Shown: positions 15,457 through 22,676 of the stretch, piece by piece
Layout of the letters: every line of letters starts with the position of its first letter
How positions within the stretch are numbered: the first letter of the stretch is position 1
NCBI GenBank assembly: GCA_964480635.1
Contig: CAYZQE010000011.1
Coordinates: forward strand, 1 to 40,616
Direction of reading: 5' to 3'
Source: CAYZQE01 sp964480635
Lineage (GTDB): Bacteria; Pseudomonadota; Gammaproteobacteria; GCA-001735895
DNA length: 40,616 nucleotides
Translations under genes and position numbers: made by a program
Notes under the pieces: model-generated
What the model saw: only the letters and a program-made list of their open reading frames with translations
Told to the model about the DNA's origin: nothing
The model's database searches: none

Positions 15457-16149
15457 ATGAGTATTTTCAAACAATTATTGACCGCTATTCGCGGTGGTGC
15501 AACTGAAGCAGGTCAAGCTGTTGTTGATACCCAAGCCATTCGAATTTTAGAGCAGGAATTACGTGATTCTAAGTCTGCAATAAATGATGCTAAAACCAAT
15601 TTAACCGCGATTATGGCCGAAAAAATTAGCGTTGATCGCAAGGTAAAAGGCTTTTCAGCAAAAATTAAAGAGCATGAAGGTTATACCATGCAAGCTTTAG
15701 ATAAAGGTGATGAAGCCTTAGCAATAGAAGTAGCAGATAAAATAGCTGAATTTGAATATGAACTTAATATACAGCAAGGTATTTTAGACGGCTACGTGGC
15801 TAAAATTGCCAGCTTAAAGAAAATGATCACTAAAACAGAGCGTAATATCCAAGCTATGGATAGAGAAATCGCTGTCGTAAAAACCACAGAAAAAGTGCAG
15901 CAGGCAAATAAAATGGCTGCCGCAAAATTTTCTGGGTCTAACTCTGCGTTGAGCAGTGCGACTGATTCATTAGAGCGTATTAAAGCACGTCAACAGCAAC
16001 GCGAAGATCAATCGACTGCAGCAATGGAATTAGATGCTGAAGAAAACAGTGATGATTTACAGGCGCGTTTAAAAAGTGCGGGAATAGTAGACTCAGGAAG
16101 CTCGGGATCCTCTGTTTTAGAGCGCCTTAAAAAGAAACAGTTAGCTTAA
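15457..16149 (+). CDS. pspA: PspA/IM30 family membrane-stress protein (YjfJ-like)
   Basis: 230 residues, mostly one long coiled coil, as expected for the ESCRT-III-like PspA/Vipp1 family. The N-terminal helix (MSIFKQLLTAIRGGATEAGQ) is amphipathic and would touch membranes; helices with ILEQELRDSKSAINDAKTNL and IASLKKMITKTERNIQAMD form the hairpin. The C-terminus is a flexible acidic segment ending LERLKKKQLA. PspA proteins bind stressed inner membranes and limit proton leakage. No pspF, pspB or pspC is present, so this is the YjfJ-type paralogue, controlled differently from classical psp. It lies 3 nt after the DUF2170 gene and 4 nt before DUF2491. Confidence 0.92.
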   Translation: MSIFKQLLTAIRGGATEAGQAVVDTQAIRILEQELRDSKSAINDAKTNLTAIMAEKISVDRKVKGFSAKIKEHEGYTMQALDKGDEALAIEVADKIAEFEYELNIQQGILDGYVAKIASLKKMITKTERNIQAMDREIAVVKTTEKVQQANKMAAAKFSGSNSALSSATDSLERIKARQQQREDQSTAAMELDAEENSDDLQARLKSAGIVDSGSSGSSVLERLKKKQLA

Positions 16150-16153
16150 TCCT

Positions 16154-16792
16154 ATGGGTTTTTTATCATCATTATTTGGTGCAGGCGATAAAGAGCCTGC
16201 ACCACGTTCCGTTGAGTCGGCCAAAGATTTATTGCCTAATGATATTGTTAAAATGGAGTTTTCACAGCAAAGCTTGGTGTCGGGGCAATCGTTAAAAGTC
16301 ACAGAGCAAATGTTTTATGATGTGAGCGGTTTGGAAAACTGTAAAACGGTGTCGGTGATGAGCGGTGCGGATCAACGTGTTTACCTTTCTCATAGTCAGG
16401 TTAATGTTGAGCAATCCTTAGAAGTCGCAATTAGTGTATTACCCGATACAGTGTTTCAATTATTCGATCAAGATGCTTTCTCGGCTATATTTGATGAACC
16501 AGAAAACACCAATCATCGCTTAAATTTGAAGCAACAACTAGAGCAAACAGAAGGATTTGTGGCACAATCGTATTATCAAGAACGCACCAATGAAGCCTAT
16601 AGATCAAACGTAGATTGTCGCACTCAGGCATTAACGGATGCGCAGTGGACTGCTTTCGATTATAAATTAATGGTTTCTGACGACAGACAACACGCAATAC
16701 GCATCGAAATTTACGATGGTGGGCGTACCGATATTTATTTAATTGCCTATTTATCACTGGGTAAGGTTGAAGCATTTTGGCCAGCAAAGTAA
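16154..16792 (+). CDS. DUF2491 (YjfK-like) protein
   Basis: 212 residues, close to E. coli YjfK (219). The start MGFLSSLFGAGDKE is a short amphipathic segment, followed by soluble beta-rich sequence: DIVKMEFSQQSLVSGQSLKV, MSGADQRVYLSHSQVNVEQS and a C-terminal region IRIEIYDGGRTDIYLIAYL. This matches the DUF2491 family. The gene is tightly packed, 4 nt after pspA and 4 nt before the ribbon-helix-helix gene. The DUF2170-PspA-DUF2491 trio is widely conserved, implying that the three proteins act together at the membrane, but the role of DUF2491 is unknown. Confidence 0.85.
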   Translation: MGFLSSLFGAGDKEPAPRSVESAKDLLPNDIVKMEFSQQSLVSGQSLKVTEQMFYDVSGLENCKTVSVMSGADQRVYLSHSQVNVEQSLEVAISVLPDTVFQLFDQDAFSAIFDEPENTNHRLNLKQQLEQTEGFVAQSYYQERTNEAYRSNVDCRTQALTDAQWTAFDYKLMVSDDRQHAIRIEIYDGGRTDIYLIAYLSLGKVEAFWPAK

Positions 16793-16796
16793 TACG

Positions 16797-17120
16797 ATGA
16801 CTAAAAGTGTCTCTAAGGCTTGGAGCACATCGGCAAAGAACATTCGTGCGGTACAAGTTATTTTTGAGTTAGAAGAAGAGCATTCTCGTCATTTGCGTAT
16901 AGCAGCAATTACCCAAGGCTTAAGTGCCTCAGACTATATTAGAGGTATTATTGGCTTAGAACGTAAAAAGCCTGTTAGACCACGTTTAAGCATTAGTTTG
17001 TCAGAAGATGATTATGTTAACTTAGCGAAACGCTATAATAAAAATGCAGATAATAAAAGCGCCATAAGGCAATGCATTAAACAAGAACTTATTAAGCAAG
17101 AACTTAACAATATGACCTAG
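16797..17120 (+). CDS. Tandem ribbon-helix-helix protein, candidate operon regulator
   Basis: 107 residues from ATG 16797, 4 nt after the DUF2491 stop; an in-frame start inside DUF2491 is less likely. Two segments each fit the ribbon-helix-helix pattern: strand RAVQVIFELEEE with helices HSRHLRIAAITQ and SASDYIRGIIGL, then strand RPRLSISLSEDD with helices YVNLAKRYNKN and KSAIRQCIKQEL. A single chain with two RHH units would dimerise into a four-unit binder, suited to the double palindrome at 14972-15004. I infer an autoregulator of the pspA operon. It could instead be an antitoxin-like remnant, but no toxin gene is adjacent. Confidence 0.6.
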   Translation: MTKSVSKAWSTSAKNIRAVQVIFELEEEHSRHLRIAAITQGLSASDYIRGIIGLERKKPVRPRLSISLSEDDYVNLAKRYNKNADNKSAIRQCIKQELIKQELNNMT

Positions 17121-17144
17121 CATGAATATTAAGTTTAAATGAAT

Positions 17145-17216
17145 GACTGAAGACAAATGCTCAATTAAGCTTAAATTTTATTATAAGAATGTTTTAGACT
17201 AAAGACATATGCTAAA
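17145..17216 (+). repeat. Two 20-bp direct repeats upstream of the K+ channel gene
   Basis: GACTGAAGACAAATGCTCAA (17145-17164) and GACTAAAGACATATGCTAAA (17197-17216) match at 16 of 20 positions and are 52 bp apart, about five helical turns. The second includes GACATATG, close to a half-site of the operator at 14972-15004. They may be activator or repressor sites for the channel gene. Confidence 0.4.
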
Positions 17217-17254
17217 GTGAATTTCAAGTCCCGCTTAAATAAAAAAAATACAAC

Positions 17255-18346
17255 TTGAATTTCTTTTATAAAATACTATCTCAACGACGAGCTTGCATTC
17301 GCACTGACATCAATATGATCGAGTCTATGGTTCGTTCAGCTAGTGTGTTATTTATACTGTTCAGTATTCATATTGTCGTTATGATGAACTATGAAGGCTT
17401 TAGTTTTGCAGATTCATTATGGTTAACGCTGACGACAGCAACCACAGTGGGTTATGGCGATATTTCGGCGACAACAGCCATTGGTCGTATTGCTACGGTG
17501 CTCTGTATTTATGTAGGTGGTATTTTTATACTGGGCAAAACAGTTGGGGACTATTTTGATTATCGCAGTGCCATGCGAGATAAAAAAAATAAAGGCTTAT
17601 GGAGTTGGGACATGCAAAATCATATCGTTATATTAAATACGCCGTCAGACTCAGGTGAGCGTTATTTACAGCGCTTAATTAAACAATTCCGTTGTTCTAA
17701 ACGTTACGCCGAAACGCCTATATTGTTATTAACACGACAATTCCCCAATGGGTTACCAAACTTTATTACAGAGTTAGGTAATGTCGCACATTTTAATGGT
17801 GATGCAGCAAATATAGATAATTTAAAGTCGGTCAACGTGCAACAAGCGGATGATATTATTGTGCTGAGTAAAGCAGAGCATGACGACAGTGCCGATGGAC
17901 GCACTTTTGATATTTTACACCGTTTAAAAGAAATGCATGTTGAGGCCAATATTTTAGCCGAATGCGTGGTTGATAGTAATCGGCAACGTCTAAAGGATGC
18001 AGGGGCATTTATTATTATCCGCCCTATTCGAGCGTATCCTGAAATGATTGTTCGAGCTTTTGTCACGCCAGGTTCTGAGCATATTATTGAAAATATGTTT
18101 AATAGCCAAAATGATGAATACAAACGTTATGATGTCGCTATTTCTAATGTGGCTTGGGGTGAAATCGTATCCCGCTTAGTGTGCCAAAATGCAGGGATTG
18201 CGGTGGCTTATATTGAGCAAGGTTCCAACCAAATGGTGTATAACCCAGATGCTAATTCGATACCGAAAATTCAAGCATTAATTGCAATTTGTAAAGACGA
18301 CAATCAATTTAAAAATTCTGATATAGCGTCATTAATGTCTGCCTAA
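17255..18346 (+). CDS. Two-TM potassium channel with RCK/TrkA-N domain
   Basis: 363 residues from a TTG start; ATG 17315 would remove 20 residues, and neither has a clear Shine-Dalgarno. The pore module has two transmembrane helices (about 27-45 and 76-97) around the selectivity filter TTATTVGYGD (64-69 TVGYGD). The cytoplasmic part (about 115-360) contains an RCK-type Rossmann domain: HIVILNTPSDSGERYLQRLI, VAHFNGDAANIDNLKSVNVQ, DIIVLSKAEHDDSADGRTFD. Gating by a nucleotide or ion is expected. It follows the RHH gene after 134 bp containing direct repeats, so it may have its own promoter. In a PspA operon it could adjust membrane potential under stress; this is inference. Confidence 0.9.
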   Translation: MNFFYKILSQRRACIRTDINMIESMVRSASVLFILFSIHIVVMMNYEGFSFADSLWLTLTTATTVGYGDISATTAIGRIATVLCIYVGGIFILGKTVGDYFDYRSAMRDKKNKGLWSWDMQNHIVILNTPSDSGERYLQRLIKQFRCSKRYAETPILLLTRQFPNGLPNFITELGNVAHFNGDAANIDNLKSVNVQQADDIIVLSKAEHDDSADGRTFDILHRLKEMHVEANILAECVVDSNRQRLKDAGAFIIIRPIRAYPEMIVRAFVTPGSEHIIENMFNSQNDEYKRYDVAISNVAWGEIVSRLVCQNAGIAVAYIEQGSNQMVYNPDANSIPKIQALIAICKDDNQFKNSDIASLMSA

Positions 18347-18370
18347 TAATGGCTAATAGGAAACAAAAAC

Positions 18371-19306
18371 ATGTTTAACCGAATAATTTTAATGAATAGC
18401 GGCGCACTAAAAAAAATCGCTCTAATGCTAACCGTAGCGTTATTTTTAAGTGCCTGTAGCAACCGTTATGAAGACCAACTACGCCAATACCACAGCCAAG
18501 CGTCTTCATCATTAAGTTACTTAAAAACACAAATTGATAATCGCCAACTGAGTAATGTGTTATTAATTGATAACTACGCGAAACGGCTCATTTCTATACA
18601 AGCTGATTATACCGACATAGCGACCTTGCTTAAACAAGAGTCAACGTCACAAGGCAAGCTCTTTTCTTCATTACAACAACGCCTAAAGGCAGTTAATTTA
18701 ACGCCGACCAGTGACGCTGAGGCTGCAGCCAACTTTAATGAATTACAATTAATTACTGCTGCGGCAGACACCTATGAATATAACCGTAGCCTAGCGGATG
18801 TGGTTAATTCATTGGCGACGTTATCGGATGGTGTCTTAGCTGAAATTAATGTCCCCCAAGGGCAAAGTTTGCCTTCGAAACAATCTAATGCCTTAGTGGG
18901 TAATCCATCTTTTGGGCAGTGGCAAAATAATAGTAATGGCACCTCGATTTGGGCTTGGTATGGCATGTATTCTATGTTTAATAATGTGTTGGGGCGCAAC
19001 AGTTATAACTCGTGGTCATCGCGGCCTCATTATAGTTATTATAATAACACCGGTCGCAACCGTTGGGGTTCTAGTTCTGACGTGACAAAAAACTACGGCT
19101 TAAGCCAGAAAAACCCAACACGCTATAACAAACCCAGTGTTGCGACAAAATCACGTTATTCTAAAGCCGTTAATCGCTCGTCTAGCTTTTCAACAAAGTC
19201 ATCATCGCGTTCATCATCAAATAGCAGTAACCGCAGTAGCTCGTATGGGTCGAGCAGTCGCAGTTCATCTTTTTCAAGCTCACGCAGTTCATATTCAGGT
19301 AAATAG
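18371..19306 (+). CDS. Lipoprotein with Ser/Arg-rich tail
   Basis: 311 residues. AGGA precedes the ATG. The signal peptide ends in the lipobox LSAC (Cys near 29), so the mature protein is membrane-anchored. Residues 30-160 are helical and soluble (YEDQLRQYHSQASSSLSYLK). The middle is aromatic and Asn/Ser/Trp-rich (WAWYGMYSMFNNVLGRNSYN), and the last 60 residues are a low-complexity Ser/Arg/Tyr tract. I do not recognise the family. The corresponding position in E. coli yjfI-yjfM is a different lipoprotein, YjfM. The basic, flexible tail could bind anionic lipid or glycan; that is a guess. Confidence 0.75.
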   Translation: MFNRIILMNSGALKKIALMLTVALFLSACSNRYEDQLRQYHSQASSSLSYLKTQIDNRQLSNVLLIDNYAKRLISIQADYTDIATLLKQESTSQGKLFSSLQQRLKAVNLTPTSDAEAAANFNELQLITAAADTYEYNRSLADVVNSLATLSDGVLAEINVPQGQSLPSKQSNALVGNPSFGQWQNNSNGTSIWAWYGMYSMFNNVLGRNSYNSWSSRPHYSYYNNTGRNRWGSSSDVTKNYGLSQKNPTRYNKPSVATKSRYSKAVNRSSSFSTKSSSRSSSNSSNRSSSYGSSSRSSSFSSSRSSYSGK

Positions 19307-19315
19307 GGGATCCAC

Positions 19316-20215
19316 ATGCTGATAGACTATATTAATATTGAAGTAGATTTAGCCGCTTATTACTTAATCGATTTTATTATTGCAATCGCACTCCTCAGTG
19401 CTATTCGCTACCTAGCGGGTTGGGTCAGTAATGTATCGTCAACAGATGAGCTAGCACAAAAAGACAATAAAGCCTTTGGTGTCTCGATAGCCGGTGCGAT
19501 GATTGCAGTCAGCATAATGCTGGTTGGCGTAGTGTCTGGTGAGTCGGGTTATAGCTTAGCTAATGAAGCATTAAACATGGTCGTTTTTGGTTTTAGCGGC
19601 ATCGTTTTAATGTGGCTCACACGAATACTTTTTGACCGCATTTCGTTCCCCAATGTGTCAATACAAAGCTTGATAATGCAAGGAAACTTATCTGCCAGCT
19701 TAATTGATGCCAGTAACATGATCGCAACGGCCATTATTATTCAAGGTGCGATGACATGGGTTAACGGTGACTTAAGTTTTTCATTATTTGCCGTGATATT
19801 AAGTTTTTTAGCAGCCCAAATTATTTTAGCCTTAGCAACGTATTATCGAGTCAGAGTATACCAACATCGTCATGTAAACAAATCGTTACACGATGCCATT
19901 GCAAGCAACAATCTTGCTCTAGCGATACGCTTTAGTGCTTATCGAATAGGCGTGGCAATAGCGGTCAGTGCTGCTTTTACACTCGTAGAATACGAACAAT
20001 TTGCCTTTATGAGCGTATTCTTAATATGGTTTGTAGCCGCGTTGGGTATTTTTGTATTGCTTAATTTAAGCGCCATTGTGATTCGCTTAGCGGTGTTAAA
20101 AAACATCGATGTGGCGCAAGAAGTAGGCGAACAAGAAAATATAGCCGTAGGCGCAATTGAAGGCAGTATTTATATTGTTGTGGGACTATTAATCGCTGGG
20201 TTAATTGCGGCTTAA
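19316..20215 (+). CDS. DUF350 double-domain membrane protein (YjfL-like)
   Basis: 299 residues with about eight transmembrane helices in two similar halves. The first half runs through YYLIDFIIAIALLSAIRYL, KAFGVSIAGAMIAVSIMLVG and MVVFGFSGIVLMWLTRILF; the second through DASNMIATAIIIQGAMTW and IYIVVGLLIAGLIAA. The helix with polar GVSIAGAM is characteristic of DUF350 (PF03994; E. coli YjfL has one copy of about 130 residues). The function is unknown; a channel or transporter role has been suggested from topology. GGGGA precedes the ATG. Placed 9 nt after the lipoprotein gene, it is part of the same transcription unit. Confidence 0.88.
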   Translation: MLIDYINIEVDLAAYYLIDFIIAIALLSAIRYLAGWVSNVSSTDELAQKDNKAFGVSIAGAMIAVSIMLVGVVSGESGYSLANEALNMVVFGFSGIVLMWLTRILFDRISFPNVSIQSLIMQGNLSASLIDASNMIATAIIIQGAMTWVNGDLSFSLFAVILSFLAAQIILALATYYRVRVYQHRHVNKSLHDAIASNNLALAIRFSAYRIGVAIAVSAAFTLVEYEQFAFMSVFLIWFVAALGIFVLLNLSAIVIRLAVLKNIDVAQEVGEQENIAVGAIEGSIYIVVGLLIAGLIAA

Positions 20216-20266
20216 TGACACGCTCATTGAATGCCTGTCATGCGTTAATTAAACAGCGTCATTTTG

Positions 20267-20908
20267 ATGGATAAAAATAAAACCCAGTTGTTACTGTTTA
20301 TTGTCATCGCATTTATTATTGATTATATTCCCTTCGTAAACTTGCCTTTTTTATGGAGCCAGACTTTTTTTCATGAAATAAGTCATGGCTTAGCGGCCAT
20401 ACTAACGGGCGGCCGCATTCACAATATAGCGATTTATTATAATGGCTCTGGTGTTTGTGAAACCAGCGGCGGCATCCCTTTTATTATCGCTTTCGCGGGT
20501 TATTCAGGCAGTGTCTTTTGGGGTTATCTCATTTATCGCTTAGCGGGCTCATTGAACGTCAACCAAAGCAGAATATTGGTTTCAATCATTGTAATGATGC
20601 TAAGCATTACCCTGCTGTTATGGGCTAGAAACCTCTCAACAATCATTATTTTATGCGTACTACTGTGCATGTATCTATTGCCACTATTTAAAAAAACGTG
20701 GTTCAGCATAAAGCAGTTTATCCAGTTGGTTGGCATATTTGTATTATTAGAAGCCATTCGCAGCCCACTTTATTTATTAGATGGACGAAATTTAGGCGAC
20801 GGTGCAGCCCTAGCTTCAATGACTTGGCTACCTGAAATATTTTGGATTGCCGTGTGGTTTGTATTGGCGGTGAGTAGTGTTTATAGCCTTTGGAAGAAGG
20901 CTGACTAA
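20267..20908 (+). CDS. M50 (site-2) family membrane metalloprotease
   Basis: 213 residues from ATG 20267; a TTG lies one codon earlier. The zinc motif FFHEISHGLAAILTGG (HExxH) sits in an N-terminal membrane region, YNGSGVCETSG follows, and LLDGRNLGDGAALA near residue 180 supplies the probable third zinc ligand Asp. About six hydrophobic helices are predicted. This fits the small M50B group. Site-2 proteases cut substrates within the membrane and often act in envelope stress signalling. Being last in the PspA/DUF350 operon suggests that it processes or regulates a membrane component of the system. No anti-sigma factor is encoded nearby. Confidence 0.8.
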   Translation: MDKNKTQLLLFIVIAFIIDYIPFVNLPFLWSQTFFHEISHGLAAILTGGRIHNIAIYYNGSGVCETSGGIPFIIAFAGYSGSVFWGYLIYRLAGSLNVNQSRILVSIIVMMLSITLLLWARNLSTIIILCVLLCMYLLPLFKKTWFSIKQFIQLVGIFVLLEAIRSPLYLLDGRNLGDGAALASMTWLPEIFWIAVWFVLAVSSVYSLWKKAD

Positions 20909-20969
20909 TGACGCACTCTTTAAAAAAAGCACCAACCTTTTTTAAGGAGACACTGACAGGAAGCTAAGG

Positions 20970-21302
20970 TTATCTGGGGCTTATTGCCGATTCGGCGAAG
21001 TCATGCCATCCAGTGAACTTGCTTGTGTGATTCTTTTAAGTCCAAAACCACTCTCAATGCCTCATCATCAGTAAAAGATGGCAAACATCATCTCAATGTA
21101 AACTACCTTCATGCTGCATTAAAATGCGTATTCCTATAAAAGTCGATAGATTAAATCCTCGGTTACCTTTGGGTAATGGAAAATCCTTATCACCCCATTC
21201 CCAAAAATTTAATATTTCCATGACTTTGGCAATAGCTGTCAAAAATGCTCGTGATGTTAATTTACCGGATGTTGCTGTCAGAGTCTGCGGTAAAATACTC
21301 AT
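20970..21302 (-). pseudogene. Decayed IS transposase N-terminal fragment (IS1380-like)
   Basis: Minus-strand translation from ATG 21302 reads MSILPQTLTATSGKLTSRAF, then DFPLPKGNRGFNLSTFIGI, ILMQHEGSLH, a TGA stop at 21093-21095, DDVCHLL, a frameshift, DDEALRVVLDLK, another stop and LRRIGNKPQI. The pattern HEG-hLDDV-hL-DDEAL-LGL-LRRIG is typical of transposases of the IS1380 or DDE group. At least two stops and one frameshift make it dead, and everything after about 110 residues is missing. It is at the right edge of the pspA/speE block, just upstream of rhlB. The family name is from memory of the motif. Confidence 0.7.
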
Positions 21303-21316
21303 AAGAATTTGGGGCT

Positions 21317-21351
21317 CACAAGGAAATAAGCGTAACCAGCAATACTTTGCT
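21317..21351 (-). mobile_element. IS leader/end remnant, right edge of the block
   Basis: This stretch lies directly upstream of the decayed transposase gene (minus strand) and is nearly identical to 12641-12674, including CACAAGGAAATAAGCG. It forms part of the leader between the IS terminus and its transposase. The rest of 20909-21386 holds no intact gene. Confidence 0.55.
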
Positions 21352-21386
21352 ATGATAACGCCCAATTTATAACACTAGATCAAAAT

Positions 21387-22676
21387 ATGAGTGCTCATTT
21401 AACTGAAACACCTTTTTCCGACTTAGCTTTAGCGGATGAATTAAAAACAACTCTTGCTGATATGGGCATGGAGTTTTGCACACCCATTCAAGCAGAGTCT
21501 TTACCTATTACGTTAAACGGAAAAGATTGTTCAGGCCAAGCACAAACAGGCACAGGCAAAACATTGGCCTTTTTATTAGCTGCTTTACAACACCTACTTA
21601 ATGACACAGAAACCAAATGCCAACCTGGTAAACCGCGTGCATTAATTTTGGCACCGACCAGAGAGCTTGCGATTCAAATTCACAAAGATGCGCAAGAGCT
21701 GACTAAAAACTTAAATATCACTAATGCCATTTGTTATGGCGGTAAAGGCTATGAAGAACAAAAAGCCATGTTTAAAAAGCCCGTTGATATATTAATCGGC
21801 ACCCCTGGGCGCTTAATCGACTTTTTTAAACAAAAAATTTACACCTTACGCGAAGCTAAAGTCTTAATTTTAGATGAAGCCGACCGTATGTTTGATATGG
21901 GGTTTATTCAAGATGTTCGTTTTTTATTAAACCGCATGCCCGATGCCGATAAACGCTTAAGCATGTTGTTTTCAGCCACCATGAACCAAAAAGTGATGGA
22001 GCTGGCTTATGATCACATGAATAACCCAGTGACTATTAAAATAGAAGCCGATAGCCCAGCTGTTGATCGTATCGAGCAAATTTTGTATCACCCAGCTAAT
22101 GATGAAAAAATAGCACTGCTTATTGGCTTAATTCAAACTCTAAAACCGGAACGCAGCATTATCTTTATTAATACTAAACGTGCTGCTGTTCGTATTTGGG
22201 AATCACTTGAGGGTAACAATTTAAAAGCCGCCATTATTTCTGGTGACATTAATCAAAGCCGTCGCGAAAAACTGTTACAAAAATTTCATGATGGCGAATA
22301 CAATATTTTAGTGGCGACTGATGTTGCGTCTCGCGGTTTACACATCCCTGACGTATCGCATGTGTTTAACTTCGATTTACCCGATCAAGGTGAAGATTAT
22401 GTGCATCGCATTGGACGTACCGCAAGAGCTGGAAAAGATGGCCATGCCATCAGCTTTGCCTGCGAAGACTATGCCATGAACCTAATGGACATTGAAAAAT
22501 ACATCGAAAAAAGTATTCCTACGGCTAAAATCACCAATGAAATGATTGTTAAATTAGCACCGCCTGTTCGTATGAAGCACGACAAACCGCCTCAGCATGG
22601 CAAGAAGCCTTTTAATAAAAACAGCAACTATAAAGGCAACAAGCCGCGCCAACACAAGCCCAGAAGTGCCAGCTAA
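21387..22676 (+). CDS. rhlB: ATP-dependent DEAD-box RNA helicase RhlB
   Basis: 429 residues (E. coli RhlB 421). The Q motif region FCTPIQAESLPITL precedes Walker A AQTGTGKT (52-59); APTRELAIQ, GTPGRLIDFF, DEADRMFDMGF (DEAD), FSATM, ATDVASRGLHIPDV and HRIGRTARAG complete the helicase motifs. The C-terminus is a basic tail (KKPFNKNSNYKGNKPRQHK) as in RhlB, which contacts RNA and RNase E. The GF-D-R-LL-RMP linker after DEAD is RhlB-specific. The neighbour relation to trxA-rho seen in E. coli is broken here by the accessory block. The stop overlaps the cca start. Confidence 0.94.
   Translation: MSAHLTETPFSDLALADELKTTLADMGMEFCTPIQAESLPITLNGKDCSGQAQTGTGKTLAFLLAALQHLLNDTETKCQPGKPRALILAPTRELAIQIHKDAQELTKNLNITNAICYGGKGYEEQKAMFKKPVDILIGTPGRLIDFFKQKIYTLREAKVLILDEADRMFDMGFIQDVRFLLNRMPDADKRLSMLFSATMNQKVMELAYDHMNNPVTIKIEADSPAVDRIEQILYHPANDEKIALLIGLIQTLKPERSIIFINTKRAAVRIWESLEGNNLKAAIISGDINQSRREKLLQKFHDGEYNILVATDVASRGLHIPDVSHVFNFDLPDQGEDYVHRIGRTARAGKDGHAISFACEDYAMNLMDIEKYIEKSIPTAKITNEMIVKLAPPVRMKHDKPPQHGKKPFNKNSNYKGNKPRQHKPRSAS

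Noticed and set aside
15457..16149. Classical phage-shock (pspFABC) operon
   Set aside because: No pspF, pspB or pspC nearby; the neighbours match the yjfI-yjfL type instead.
16797..17120. Antitoxin of a toxin-antitoxin pair
   Set aside because: No small toxin gene is adjacent; the gene is packed inside the DUF2491-channel operon.
21124..21372. 82-codon plus-strand frame upstream of rhlB
   Set aside because: It is the antisense of the decayed transposase, whose minus-strand translation gives family motifs.
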